Shown: positions 1 to 6,759, counted from the stretch's first letter. The stretch is DNA of 7,047 nucleotides from FW021-bin31 sp964422465 (GCA_964422465.1 CAYRBD010000133.1:1-7047), one strand, 5' to 3'. The notes: a model not told the origin generated them from the letters alone. A program made the numbers and translations.

Positions 1-246
1 GAAGAAAATGGTTTACACGGTGCCCCGGATTTGATCATAGAAATTCTTTCTCCGTCCACCGCCCAATATGATCTGGAAGAAAAAAAGACCGTTTATGAAC
101 GTTATGGAATAAAGGAATACTGGATTGTTGACCCCGCAACCAAAGATGTTCAGGGCTTTATCTTAAAAAAGAATGTCTTTGAAAAATTTGGAAACGATAA
201 AAGCATTATTCACTCTAAATTGTTGAATATGAAATTTTATTTTTGA
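1..246 (+). CDS. Uma2-family endonuclease-like protein, 3' part only
   Basis: The reading frame is open from the first base of the window, so the start and the N-terminal half lie outside it; 81 codons and the TGA stop are visible. The visible part carries the typical Uma2 (DUF820) signature: GAPDLIIEILSPST, then a D-x-x-x-K-x-x-x-Y stretch, then GIKEYWIVDP. The family has a PD-(D/E)XK restriction-endonuclease-like fold, in which the Asp of PDL, the Glu of IIEI and the Lys of the following helix would form the metal site. That assignment follows from family knowledge. These proteins are common in Bacteroidota and Cyanobacteria, often in many copies, and their biological role is largely unknown. 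After the IVDP motif there is a lysine-rich tail of about 40 residues ending in an aromatic cluster, KFYF. A TTG codon at position 31 could be mistaken for a start, but the conserved motif already begins upstream of it. Confidence 0.85.
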   Translation, partial: EENGLHGAPDLIIEILSPSTAQYDLEEKKTVYERYGIKEYWIVDPATKDVQGFILKKNVFEKFGNDKSIIHSKLLNMKFYF

Positions 247-286
247 GTTAGATAAACCCTTTCCGTTTTGTTAAAAAATAACTTTA

Positions 287-319
287 TTTTCCCTCTATAG
301 AGCTTATTAGGTACCTTTG
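287..319 (+). promoter_or_regulatory. Candidate Bacteroidota-type promoter for the small lipoprotein gene
   Basis: TACCTTTG at 312-319 matches the Bacteroidota -7 consensus TAnnTTTG at all fixed positions. A TTTT stretch at 287-290, 21 nt upstream, could serve as a poor -33 element in place of TTG. Between them lies a perfect 10-bp palindrome, CTCTATAGAG, at 293-302. Transcription would begin near 325, very close to the first ATG of the following gene. If the promoter is real, either the message is almost leaderless or translation begins at the later ATG at 370. Confidence 0.4.
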
Positions 320-324
320 GCTTG

Positions 325-741
325 ATGAGCGGAGGAAATGTACATACGGCGAAGGCAAAAAGGGCAGCCATGCTGCTATTGCTGCCACTAATGGCCTTCT
401 TATTATTATCCTGTCCGGTTAAGCGCTCCATGTTATCAACTTTTGTCCCTGTTCAAAATACATTTTCATTTGCTGCGGAAACGAATGATTTTCAATCAGG
501 CCAATCCATTTTGGGAGAAAATTATCGATCTGGCGATAAATGTGTCCAGACGCTTAAAAAAGAAACGGTTGTTTCACCAGTTCAATCCCTTCCAAACCCT
601 GTTACTGTTGAGCTTATTTCGGGCTTACGGTTTAAACGGCCTCCCTTTGGTGTTAAATCTCCCTTCCAATACTTTATTCCACAAGTTGCCTCCCCTGACG
701 GCTCACTCACTTATTTGAGGCACCAGTCTTTTTTGATTTGA
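325..741 (+). CDS. Hypothetical small lipoprotein or secreted protein
   Basis: I do not recognise this family. The frame encodes 138 residues from the ATG at 325, or 123 from the ATG at 370. With the 325 start the N-terminus looks like a lipoprotein signal: a basic n-region (AKAKRAA), a hydrophobic core at residues 16-28 and an LLSC lipobox with the Cys at residue 30. The 370 start would lose the basic n-region, so I favour 325, although the candidate promoter at 312-319 fits 370 better. The rest is polar and Ser/Pro/Val-rich, with one further Cys in a DKCVQ stretch and a C-terminus rich in aromatic and basic residues (YLRHQSFLI). No enzyme motif is visible. The next gene, a TlpA-like thioredoxin, follows on the same strand after 65 nt, so the two products may share a compartment. 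Overlapping frames on both strands are shorter or lack a signal, which favours this one. The gene could still be spurious. Confidence 0.55.
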   Translation: MSGGNVHTAKAKRAAMLLLLPLMAFLLLSCPVKRSMLSTFVPVQNTFSFAAETNDFQSGQSILGENYRSGDKCVQTLKKETVVSPVQSLPNPVTVELISGLRFKRPPFGVKSPFQYFIPQVASPDGSLTYLRHQSFLI

Positions 742-806
742 TACGCTCTGTGTCAAAGTAGAAAAGTTACTGTAATATTATTGGAAAATTTCAAATTGAA
801 AGTATT

Positions 807-1424
807 ATGAATAAGTTCATTCAAAAAATAAAGAAGAAAGCGACAGCTTCTAATATTATTTATGCCGTAGTTATGGCATTTTTGTTGGTGGTTTTAATTA
901 ATCCCGATGCCAAATCGCTTGTGTTGAAGGGGATGATGGAAGTGGGAGTTTTTAGTCCTTCTATTCCCGACCAGCCTCAGGTAGGCGATAGAAAAGAGGT
1001 GAAATTGGCTCCCGAAGCCGCTTTTGAAAATGGCGCGGGAGAGCAGGTAAAAATATCTTCTTTGAAGGGGAAAGTTATCTTTATCAATTTCTGGGCTACC
1101 TGGTGTCCGCCCTGCCGGGTAGAAATGCCTACCATTGATAAGCTGTATGCAAAGTTTAAAGATAATAAAGATATTGTCTTCCTTGTGGTGGATGCGGATA
1201 ATAAATATGCCAAATCCAATCAGTATCTTGCTGATCATGACCTTGATCTCCCCCTTTTCGTGCCCTCTGGAAATATCCCGTATGATTATTTCTCAGGTGC
1301 TTTACCTACCACGGTAATGATCAACAAAAAAGGAGAGATTGTCTTCCGCCATGCCGGTGCAGCGGATTATAGTGATCCAAAAATGGTTGATTTTGTTGAA
1401 AAATTGATAGCCGGCGAGCTGTAA
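807..1424 (+). CDS. Membrane-anchored TlpA/ResA-like thioredoxin-fold protein
   Basis: The 205-residue product begins with a basic cytoplasmic segment (residues 1-14), followed by one hydrophobic membrane segment at about 16-31 with no lipobox, which predicts an N-in anchor and a periplasmic catalytic domain. After a linker, a TlpA/AhpC-TSA type thioredoxin domain spans about 60-203. It holds the active site WATWCPPC with the redox cysteines at 100 and 103, the usual FINFW strand before it, and a cis-proline in LPTT (Pro167) next to the active site. Family members act as thiol-disulfide reductases, for example in cytochrome c maturation or in reducing periplasmic proteins; the partner is not evident here and no cytochrome genes are in view. 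The ATG at 807 is the natural start because it puts the basic segment directly before the membrane segment. There is no clear Shine-Dalgarno sequence, which is normal for this phylum. A near match to the -7 element, TATTATTG, lies at 776-783. Confidence 0.92.
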   Translation: MNKFIQKIKKKATASNIIYAVVMAFLLVVLINPDAKSLVLKGMMEVGVFSPSIPDQPQVGDRKEVKLAPEAAFENGAGEQVKISSLKGKVIFINFWATWCPPCRVEMPTIDKLYAKFKDNKDIVFLVVDADNKYAKSNQYLADHDLDLPLFVPSGNIPYDYFSGALPTTVMINKKGEIVFRHAGAADYSDPKMVDFVEKLIAGEL

Positions 1425-1427
1425 GAC

Positions 1428-1457
1428 TTCAAAGTGAAGGCAAAACTGCTATCTTTG
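1428..1457 (+). promoter_or_regulatory. Probable lysS promoter
   Basis: TATCTTTG at 1450-1457 is a full match to the Bacteroidota -7 consensus TAnnTTTG, followed by CA as is common at such sites. TTC at 1428-1430 lies 19 nt upstream and is one base off the -33 TTG. The -7 element lies 27 nt before the ATG at 1485, leaving a short leader. The site lies inside the N-terminal extension that a GTG start at 1434 would give, so it argues against that start. Confidence 0.6.
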
Positions 1458-1484
1458 CAGGCTGAAATTCAATTTGAAGCTAAT

Positions 1485-3017
1485 ATGGAAAACAGGCCCC
1501 ATCACTTATCTGAACAGGAAGTCATCCGGAGAGAAAAATTATCAACATTAAGGGAGCTGGGTATCAATCCTTACCCTGCTCCTTTATTTCCTGTAAATGA
1601 TACGGCAAATCATATTAAAGAAAAATTTACTGAAGAAACAAAGGAAGAGTTCCAGGAAGTTTGCTTAGCAGGCCGGATCATGGGAATCCGGGTGATGGGC
1701 AAGGCAAGTTTTGCCGTTTTGCAGGATGTCAGCGGACGGATTCAACTGTATGTACGTAGAGACGATATTTGCCCCGGGGAGGACAAAACCCTCTATAACC
1801 AGGTATGGAAAAAGTTGCTGGATATTGGCGATATAATAGGGGTGAAGGGCTTTGCCTTTGTTACTAAAACAGGAGAAACTTCTGTTCATGTTACGGAACT
1901 TACGCTTTTGTCTAAAGCTTTGCGTCCCCTTCCGGTAGTAAAAGAAAAAGAAGGAGAAACTTTTGATGCGGTTTCCGACCCGGAATTCCGGTACCGCCAG
2001 CGTTATGCTGATCTGATTATCAACCCTAATAATAAAGAAGTATTTAGAAAAATCACACAGGTTAAAAATGCGATCCGGGAGTTTTTAAACAGGTATGGCG
2101 CCTTAGAGGTGGATACTCCGGTATTGCAAAGTATCCCGGGCGGCGCTGCAGCACGTCCATTTATTACTCATCACAATGCCCTGGATATTCCTTTGTACCT
2201 GCGCATTGCTAATGAATTGTATTTGAAGAGGCTCATTGTAGGAGGTTTTGACTGGGTATATGAATTCAGTCGCAACTTCAGGAATGAAGGCATGGACCGC
2301 TCACATAATCCGGAATTTACCATCCTGGAATTTTATGTTGCTTACAAGGATTATCTTTGGATGATGGAGACGACCGAACAGTTGCTTTCTGCTGTTGCTG
2401 AGCAGGTAAACGGTACCACAAAGGTTAAGGTGGATGATAAAGAGATAGATTTAAAAGCGCCCTACAAACGGATCAGTATTTATGATGCCATAAAAGAATA
2501 TACCGGCTACGACTTAAACGGCAAAAACGAAGCTGAAATCCGGGAAGTATGCAAGGAACTGGGTATGGAAGTATCCGACAATATGGGTAAGGGAAAATTG
2601 ATAGATGAGATTTTTGGAGAAAAATGCGAAGCTCATTTTGTACAGCCTACTTTTATTATTGATTATCCTGTTGAGATGAGCCCGCTGACGAAAAAACATC
2701 GCAGTGCAGAGGGGTTGGTAGAGCGTTTTGAACTCATCATAAATGGAAAAGAAATAGCAAATGCGTATAGCGAGCTGAATGATCCCGTGGATCAGCGCGA
2801 GCGCTTTGAAGAGCAGAATAAGTTGATGGAACGCGGAGATGATGAAGCTATGTACATAGATGAGGACTTTCTTCGCGCTCTGGAATATGGGATGCCGCCA
2901 ACTTCGGGTATTGGTATCGGAATAGACCGGCTTTGCATGTTGTTAACCGGGCAGAATTCTATTCAGGATGTGCTTTTCTTTCCGCAGATGCGGCCGGAGA
3001 AAGTTGCCCATCAATAA
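1485..3017 (+). CDS. lysS: Lysine--tRNA ligase (class II LysRS)
   Basis: This cytosolic class II aminoacyl-tRNA synthetase charges tRNA-Lys with lysine using ATP. The product has 510 residues, about the usual bacterial length. The N-terminal helix (LSEQEVIRREKLSTLRELG) leads into an OB-fold anticodon-binding domain at about 58-150. The catalytic domain follows: motif 1 around 205-215 (GALEVDTP, Pro212), then the lysine-pocket stretch IPGGAAARPFITHHN and YLRIANELYLKRL. Motif 2 is FRNEGMDRSHNPEFT with Arg266 and Glu268, and motif 3 is GIGIGIDRL at 475-483 with Arg482. All the key elements are present, so the enzyme should be active. The frame stays open upstream to a GTG at 1434, but the ATG at 1485 is preferred: family members begin close to this point, and a strong -7 promoter match lies in the extra region. 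It is probably transcribed alone. Its TAA stop overlaps the converging YraN-family gene by 7 nt. Confidence 0.98.
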   Translation: MENRPHHLSEQEVIRREKLSTLRELGINPYPAPLFPVNDTANHIKEKFTEETKEEFQEVCLAGRIMGIRVMGKASFAVLQDVSGRIQLYVRRDDICPGEDKTLYNQVWKKLLDIGDIIGVKGFAFVTKTGETSVHVTELTLLSKALRPLPVVKEKEGETFDAVSDPEFRYRQRYADLIINPNNKEVFRKITQVKNAIREFLNRYGALEVDTPVLQSIPGGAAARPFITHHNALDIPLYLRIANELYLKRLIVGGFDWVYEFSRNFRNEGMDRSHNPEFTILEFYVAYKDYLWMMETTEQLLSAVAEQVNGTTKVKVDDKEIDLKAPYKRISIYDAIKEYTGYDLNGKNEAEIREVCKELGMEVSDNMGKGKLIDEIFGEKCEAHFVQPTFIIDYPVEMSPLTKKHRSAEGLVERFELIINGKEIANAYSELNDPVDQRERFEEQNKLMERGDDEAMYIDEDFLRALEYGMPPTSGIGIGIDRLCMLLTGQNSIQDVLFFPQMRPEKVAHQ

Positions 3018-3367
3018 AAAGCATCTTCAATATGTTCAATAACCGGCGCTTTGCCTTTTTGCAGGTGAATACCTACTACGTCAAAACGCAATGGCCCTTC
3101 ATAATCTTGTTGTAAGACATACAGGTTGGCAGCGTTGATCAGGTGTTGCTGCTTCCTGAGGGTTACCGCTTCCTCCGGGCTGCCAAAAGTTTCAGAGAAG
3201 CGGGTTTTTACTTCAATAAAGACCCGCTCAATTTCATCTTCAGCGATAATATCTATTTCCCATTTCTCTACCCGCCAGTTGGTTTCTAAAATCTTGTAGC
3301 CTTTCTTTTGAAGATACGAGATTGCAATTTTTTCTCCTTCGTCGCCGGTTTCATTGTGTGTGGCCAT
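3011..3367 (-). CDS. YraN/UPF0102 family protein (putative endonuclease fold)
   Basis: The product has 118 residues, the normal length for the family. It has the usual order of elements: a G-x-x-GE-x-x-A helix near residues 8-16, the GYKILETNWR strand, then EIDII (Glu37, Asp39) and VFIEVKTR (Glu52, Lys54), followed by FGSPEEAV and a C-terminal segment with RFDVVGI. The Asp, Glu and Lys correspond to the PD-(D/E)XK nuclease core shared with Holliday-junction-resolvase-like folds; the cellular function is not settled. The residue before EIDII is Trp, where many homologues have Gly. The ATG at 3367 lies 3 nt after the glgB stop on the same strand, so the gene is very probably translated from the glgB transcript, perhaps by coupling, since no Shine-Dalgarno sequence is visible. 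Its TGA stop at 3011-3013 lies inside the last codons of lysS on the other strand, giving a tail-to-tail overlap. Confidence 0.93.
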   Translation of the reverse strand: MATHNETGDEGEKIAISYLQKKGYKILETNWRVEKWEIDIIAEDEIERVFIEVKTRFSETFGSPEEAVTLRKQQHLINAANLYVLQQDYEGPLRFDVVGIHLQKGKAPVIEHIEDAFY

Positions 3368-3370
3368 AGG

Positions 3371-5419
3371 CTATTTTGCTTTTTTGAGTACTACGGCCCC
3401 CAGCGGAGGAAGGGTGAGGCGGAGGGAATAATCACGGCCATTGTAAGGCTCGGATTTTGCTTTTAGTATCCCTTCATTTATAACATTGCTTCCGCCATAT
3501 TTTTGATTGTCACTGTTGAAATGTTCTTTCCAGTCTTCTTTTTTAAACAAACCGATGGGATAATTGTCGTGGGGATTGGGAGTCATGTTTAAAGCAATCA
3601 GAAGGTTCTCTTTTTCTTTGTTTCCTTTTCGCTCGAAGATGAAAACAGATTGTTGATTATCAGAAAGATCATTCCATTCAAAGCCTTCGTAGCTGAATTG
3701 TTTTTCATAAAGAGCCGGCTCTGTTTTGTATAAATTATTCAGATCACGGACGAGCGTTTGTATTCCTTTATGTAAATCATATTGTAACAAATGCCAATCC
3801 AGTTGTGAATGATAATTCCATTCGCTGGTCTGTGCAAATTCTCCACCCATAAAAAGCAGTTTACTTCCCGGATGTGTAAACATATAAGTGTATAAGGTCC
3901 GCAGGTTGGCAAACTTCTGCCATTCATCTCCTGCCATTTTATAAATTAGCGGCGATTTGCCATGCACCACTTCATCATGCGAAAGGGCAAGCATAAAATT
4001 CTCGCTGAAAGCATACATGATGCTAAAGGTCAACTTGTTCTGATGCCACTGTCTGAAGTAGGAGTCCATGCCGAAATATTTCAGGGTGTCATGCATCCAG
4101 CCCATCATCCATTTCATGCCAAATCCCAACCCACCAAGGAAAACGGGTTTAGATACGCCATAATAGGAAGTAGATTCTTCGGCTATGGTTTGTACATCCG
4201 GATATTCCTGGTAAATCATTTTATTCAGTTCCCGAAGGAAATCTATGGCTTCCAGGTTCTCTCTGCCTCCATAACGGTTCGGCTCCCATTCGCCTTTTTT
4301 ACGGGAGAAATCCAGGTAAATGAAAGAGGAGATACCATCTACCCGCAGACCATCTATGTGGAATTTGTCCAGCCAGAAGAAGGCACTGCTGTTTAAAAAA
4401 GACCGTACTTCGCCCCGGGCATAATTGAAAACATAGCTTTTCCAGTCGGGCTGAAAGCCTTTTCTTCGATCCTCGCTTTCGTACACGTAAGAGCCATCAA
4501 AGCGGTGCAGCCCGTGAGCATCCCCGGGAAAGTGAGAAGGTACCCAGTCCAGGATGACGCCTATGCCGGCCTTGTGAAAAGCCAGTATCATCCGCATAAA
4601 GTCCTGCGGCGTGCCAAAACGGGAAGTAGGGGCAAAATAGCCGGTTTGCTGATAACCCCAGGAGCCATCAAAGGGATGCTCCATAACCGGCATGAGCTCT
4701 ACATGGGTGAAGCCCATCTCCTTGACATAGGGAACAAGTTCCCTGGTAATTTCTTCATAGGAATAATAGCGATCTTCATCAGCAGGATCAGGTCTTTTCC
4801 AGGAAGCCAGGTGCAGTTCATAAACGGAGAAGGGGGCATTTAAGTCATTTTTCTTTTTACGGTTTTTCATCCAGGTGCCATCTGTCCATCTGTAATTCAG
4901 ATCCCAGATAATAGTAGAGGTCTTGGGTTTGTGTTCCCAAAAATTACCAAAGGGGTCTCCTTTATACAAGGTTTCTCCACTTTCATTGGTGATGAAATAT
5001 TTGTAGAGTTGTCCGGCTTCCAGGTGCGGGATAAACCCCTCCCAAATCCCCGATCGATCCCAACGGGGATGGAGATGATGAGCCACTGTGTTCCATTCAT
5101 TAAAGTCCCCGACTACTGATACTGAGGTTGCCTGTGGAGCCCACACTGCGAAATACACACCGGATATATTTTCGTATTTAGTTGGATGGGCGCCAAACTT
5201 CTCGTACAAACGAAAATGTTTCCCTGCCTGAAAAAGCTCAATATCGAAAGAAGTAAAGAGAGAAAGCGGTTCCACGGCCTTCAGGTTGTTGACGTCAATA
5301 GCTTCAGGGAGGGTTTGCCAGGTTGGGGGATCGGTTTTCTTGTTTTTAGTAACCTTTCTTTTAGCGGTGGCTTTTTTGGCAGTAGCTTTTTTAGTTGCGG
5401 CCTTTTTTTTAGTAGCCAT
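3371..5419 (-). CDS. glgB: 1,4-alpha-glucan (glycogen) branching enzyme, GH13_9 type, with Lys-rich N-terminal tail
   Basis: This cytosolic enzyme makes alpha-1,6 branches in glycogen by cutting and transferring alpha-1,4 glucan chains. The product has 682 residues. Residues 1-29 form a Lys/Ala/Thr-rich tail resembling histone H1 tails, not part of the usual enzyme. A linker and a CBM48-type beta domain follow, about 68-170 (VYFAVWAPQATSVSVVGDFNEWN region). The GH13 barrel spans about 195-570, with DWVPSHF (Asp291, His296), the nucleophile Asp361 in GLRVDGIS, the likely acid/base Glu414 in AEEST, and the stabiliser Asp482 with His481 in LSHDE. A C-terminal beta domain ends near 680. All catalytic residues are present, so it should be active. 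No other glycogen gene is in the window. The YraN-family gene follows after 3 nt, so the two are likely cotranscribed. The start is the only ATG before the tail. An A8 run in the coding strand lies at codons 4-6 (5410-5403). Confidence 0.97.
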   Translation of the reverse strand: MATKKKAATKKATAKKATAKRKVTKNKKTDPPTWQTLPEAIDVNNLKAVEPLSLFTSFDIELFQAGKHFRLYEKFGAHPTKYENISGVYFAVWAPQATSVSVVGDFNEWNTVAHHLHPRWDRSGIWEGFIPHLEAGQLYKYFITNESGETLYKGDPFGNFWEHKPKTSTIIWDLNYRWTDGTWMKNRKKKNDLNAPFSVYELHLASWKRPDPADEDRYYSYEEITRELVPYVKEMGFTHVELMPVMEHPFDGSWGYQQTGYFAPTSRFGTPQDFMRMILAFHKAGIGVILDWVPSHFPGDAHGLHRFDGSYVYESEDRRKGFQPDWKSYVFNYARGEVRSFLNSSAFFWLDKFHIDGLRVDGISSFIYLDFSRKKGEWEPNRYGGRENLEAIDFLRELNKMIYQEYPDVQTIAEESTSYYGVSKPVFLGGLGFGMKWMMGWMHDTLKYFGMDSYFRQWHQNKLTFSIMYAFSENFMLALSHDEVVHGKSPLIYKMAGDEWQKFANLRTLYTYMFTHPGSKLLFMGGEFAQTSEWNYHSQLDWHLLQYDLHKGIQTLVRDLNNLYKTEPALYEKQFSYEGFEWNDLSDNQQSVFIFERKGNKEKENLLIALNMTPNPHDNYPIGLFKKEDWKEHFNSDNQKYGGSNVINEGILKAKSEPYNGRDYSLRLTLPPLGAVVLKKAK

Positions 5420-5479
5420 AATTATAATTTTTATAGGGTAAAATAACCTTATGCGAATATATATAATTCTTGTCTGGAG

Positions 5480-5487
5480 CGAAGGTA
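5480..5487 (-). promoter_or_regulatory. Weak candidate -7 element for glgB
   Basis: On the minus strand, TACCTTCG reads from 5487 to 5480, one base off TAnnTTTG. It lies about 60 nt before the glgB ATG in the 86-nt gap that separates glgB from the upstream dehydrogenase gene. No good -33 element precedes it. glgB may instead be read through from the dehydrogenase gene, because I see no terminator between them. Confidence 0.25.
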
Positions 5488-5505
5488 AGGGTTTAAAAAG
5501 AAAAG

Positions 5506-6708
5506 TCAGACATAAGCGTAATCGTGAAGAAAAGAAAAGGGTTTGGTCAACTCACCGGAAGAAACGATTGTGGCTCGGTTCAATACGCCGCTTTCCTTAA
5601 ATAATTCTTCAATAACATATTTTATTAATTGGTCTCCGAAGTATTTTGAGGCGTCTCTTGGTAACTCGTTAGGCAAATTTCCGATGCACATCATATCAAG
5701 CGTATTCTGTTGGTAGGGCGGACGTTTTTCTAAACTTTCCCGATCTACCCCATACACGGGGTTTTCAATGGTGGAATCTCCGAGATTACAGGGTACGGAG
5801 CCGTGCAGGTCGTTGGTGATGTCCGCTATCACTTTTATCCGGAAATGTTTTTTATTTATTTCTTCGGCGGGGAAGAGAGGAGGCATGCCCTTGTCCCAAT
5901 AGATGCCATTAATTAAAATATCTGCGGCAGTTACAAACGGTAAAAACTGGCATTCGTAATTTTCCGGATGAAGATGGAAGTCTTTCCGGTTATATGTTTT
6001 CTCTTTTTTACGTAGATACAATTCACCTGCTTTTAACTGGGTATAAACCGGATACTTGTATTCAGAAATTAAAAACTCCCCTCGCGGAACATCTTTTATG
6101 CCCAATTGTCCCATTACCTCCAGTATGCCTGCGGCCACCCGCCCCGAGCCTGTAATTACTATCTTGACCGGGGGCAGTTTGATGCCAAAGTATGTTTCTG
6201 AAAGAGCCTGTAAATTTTTGCAGGTTGCCACTCGCTTGAAGGAAAAGGCACCGGTTTTTTCCCCGTAAGCCATTAATCCGTTGTGGGCTCCGACAACCCC
6301 TGCAAAGAAACCGAAACCCAGGATGCGATGGCCGTCTTCATGGGTCAGACATTCATAGTCGATGAGGGTAATGTCTTTTTCCAAGAAGGCTCGCATCAGT
6401 TTTTGATTATAGGGTTGTTTTTTCCGGGTATGGGAAAACATGAAGTAAGTTTTTCCTTCTATAAGCTGTGCTACCGGAACTTCTTTAATGCCCATCAGTA
6501 TGTCGCAGTCTCTCAAATCTTCCTGTAAAGGGATATGGACCTGCTGGTATTCATCATCCGTGAAACATCGGGTAGGGGAAGGTTGTACGGCCAGACTAAT
6601 TTGCGGGTAGTGATCCATAATCCAGCGGCACTGGGAAGGGGTAAAGGCCACCCTGTTGTCCTGCGGGATTTTCCCTTCCCGAATGAGTCCTATCTTAATG
6701 TGTTTCAT
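5506..6708 (-). CDS. Lys1-like NAD(P)-dependent dehydrogenase (AlaDH/PNT superfamily)
   Basis: The 400-residue product resembles the lysine-forming saccharopine dehydrogenase (yeast Lys1 type) and the broader alanine dehydrogenase/transhydrogenase family. The N-terminal domain has IGLIREGKIPQDNRVAFTP at 6-24, the usual family opening. It is followed by MGIKEVP with Lys75 and YFMFSHTRKKQPYN with His93. These two match by eye the Lys/His pair (Lys77 and His96) reported as catalytic in yeast Lys1. A DYECLTHEDGHRILGFGFFAGVVGA-type stretch then leads to the dinucleotide fold with ITGSGRVAAG at 185-194. Later come the MPPLF segment, VIADITNDLHGS at 293-304 and STIENPVYGVD, all as in Lys1 relatives. 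Substrate cannot be read from the sequence; homologues are variously labelled alanine or saccharopine dehydrogenase, and no lysine-pathway genes lie beside it. The ATG at 6708 is a short way downstream of a good promoter match. It stands alone or reads into glgB. Confidence 0.85.
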   Translation of the reverse strand: MKHIKIGLIREGKIPQDNRVAFTPSQCRWIMDHYPQISLAVQPSPTRCFTDDEYQQVHIPLQEDLRDCDILMGIKEVPVAQLIEGKTYFMFSHTRKKQPYNQKLMRAFLEKDITLIDYECLTHEDGHRILGFGFFAGVVGAHNGLMAYGEKTGAFSFKRVATCKNLQALSETYFGIKLPPVKIVITGSGRVAAGILEVMGQLGIKDVPRGEFLISEYKYPVYTQLKAGELYLRKKEKTYNRKDFHLHPENYECQFLPFVTAADILINGIYWDKGMPPLFPAEEINKKHFRIKVIADITNDLHGSVPCNLGDSTIENPVYGVDRESLEKRPPYQQNTLDMMCIGNLPNELPRDASKYFGDQLIKYVIEELFKESGVLNRATIVSSGELTKPFSFLHDYAYV

Positions 6709-6722
6709 AGCTTATTGATAAT

Positions 6723-6753
6723 CAAATATAAGGGATTTTTCTCGATTTAAAAA
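6723..6753 (-). promoter_or_regulatory. Probable promoter of the Lys1-like dehydrogenase gene
   Basis: Read on the minus strand, TATATTTG (6730 to 6723) is a full match to the -7 consensus TAnnTTTG. TTTT at 6753-6750, 19 nt upstream, may be a poor -33 element. The ATG at 6708 is only 14 nt downstream, so the leader would be very short. An inverted repeat, TTGAT-A-ATCAA (6715-6725), overlaps the edge of the -7 element and the expected start of transcription, where a repressor could bind. Confidence 0.5.
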
Positions 6754-6759
6754 TAGGAG

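Noticed and set aside
270..290. Possible terminator GTTA-AAAAA-TAAC followed by T-rich DNA after the Uma2 gene
   Set aside because: The stem is only 4 AT-rich pairs, too weak to support a terminator call.
237..431. Minus-strand frame of 64 codons opposite the small lipoprotein gene
   Set aside because: It has no recognisable motif, overlaps a better frame with a signal peptide and has no promoter that I can see.
443..718. Alternative + frame of 91 codons inside the small lipoprotein gene
   Set aside because: Its Leu/Phe-rich composition is what a shifted frame of this AT-rich DNA gives, and the other frame has a signal peptide and lipobox.
1434..1484. GTG start adding 17 residues to LysS
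   Set aside because: A full -7 promoter match (1450-1457) lies inside this stretch, the ATG at 1485 gives a normal family N-terminus, and the extra residues match nothing in LysRS that I know.
3962..4843. Long + strand frames (3962-4396, 4505-4843) opposite glgB
   Set aside because: They are antisense shadows of a strongly conserved enzyme and carry no motif of their own.
5435..5450. Possible hairpin AGGGT/ACCTT in the glgB leader
   Set aside because: On the transcribed strand one pair becomes C-A, leaving a weak stem around a 6-nt loop, with no T tract in the right place.
1485..6708. A lysine theme linking lysS, the Lys1-like dehydrogenase and the Lys-rich GlgB tail
   Set aside because: The genes are on opposite strands with separate promoters and unrelated genes between them; the link rests only on the word lysine.
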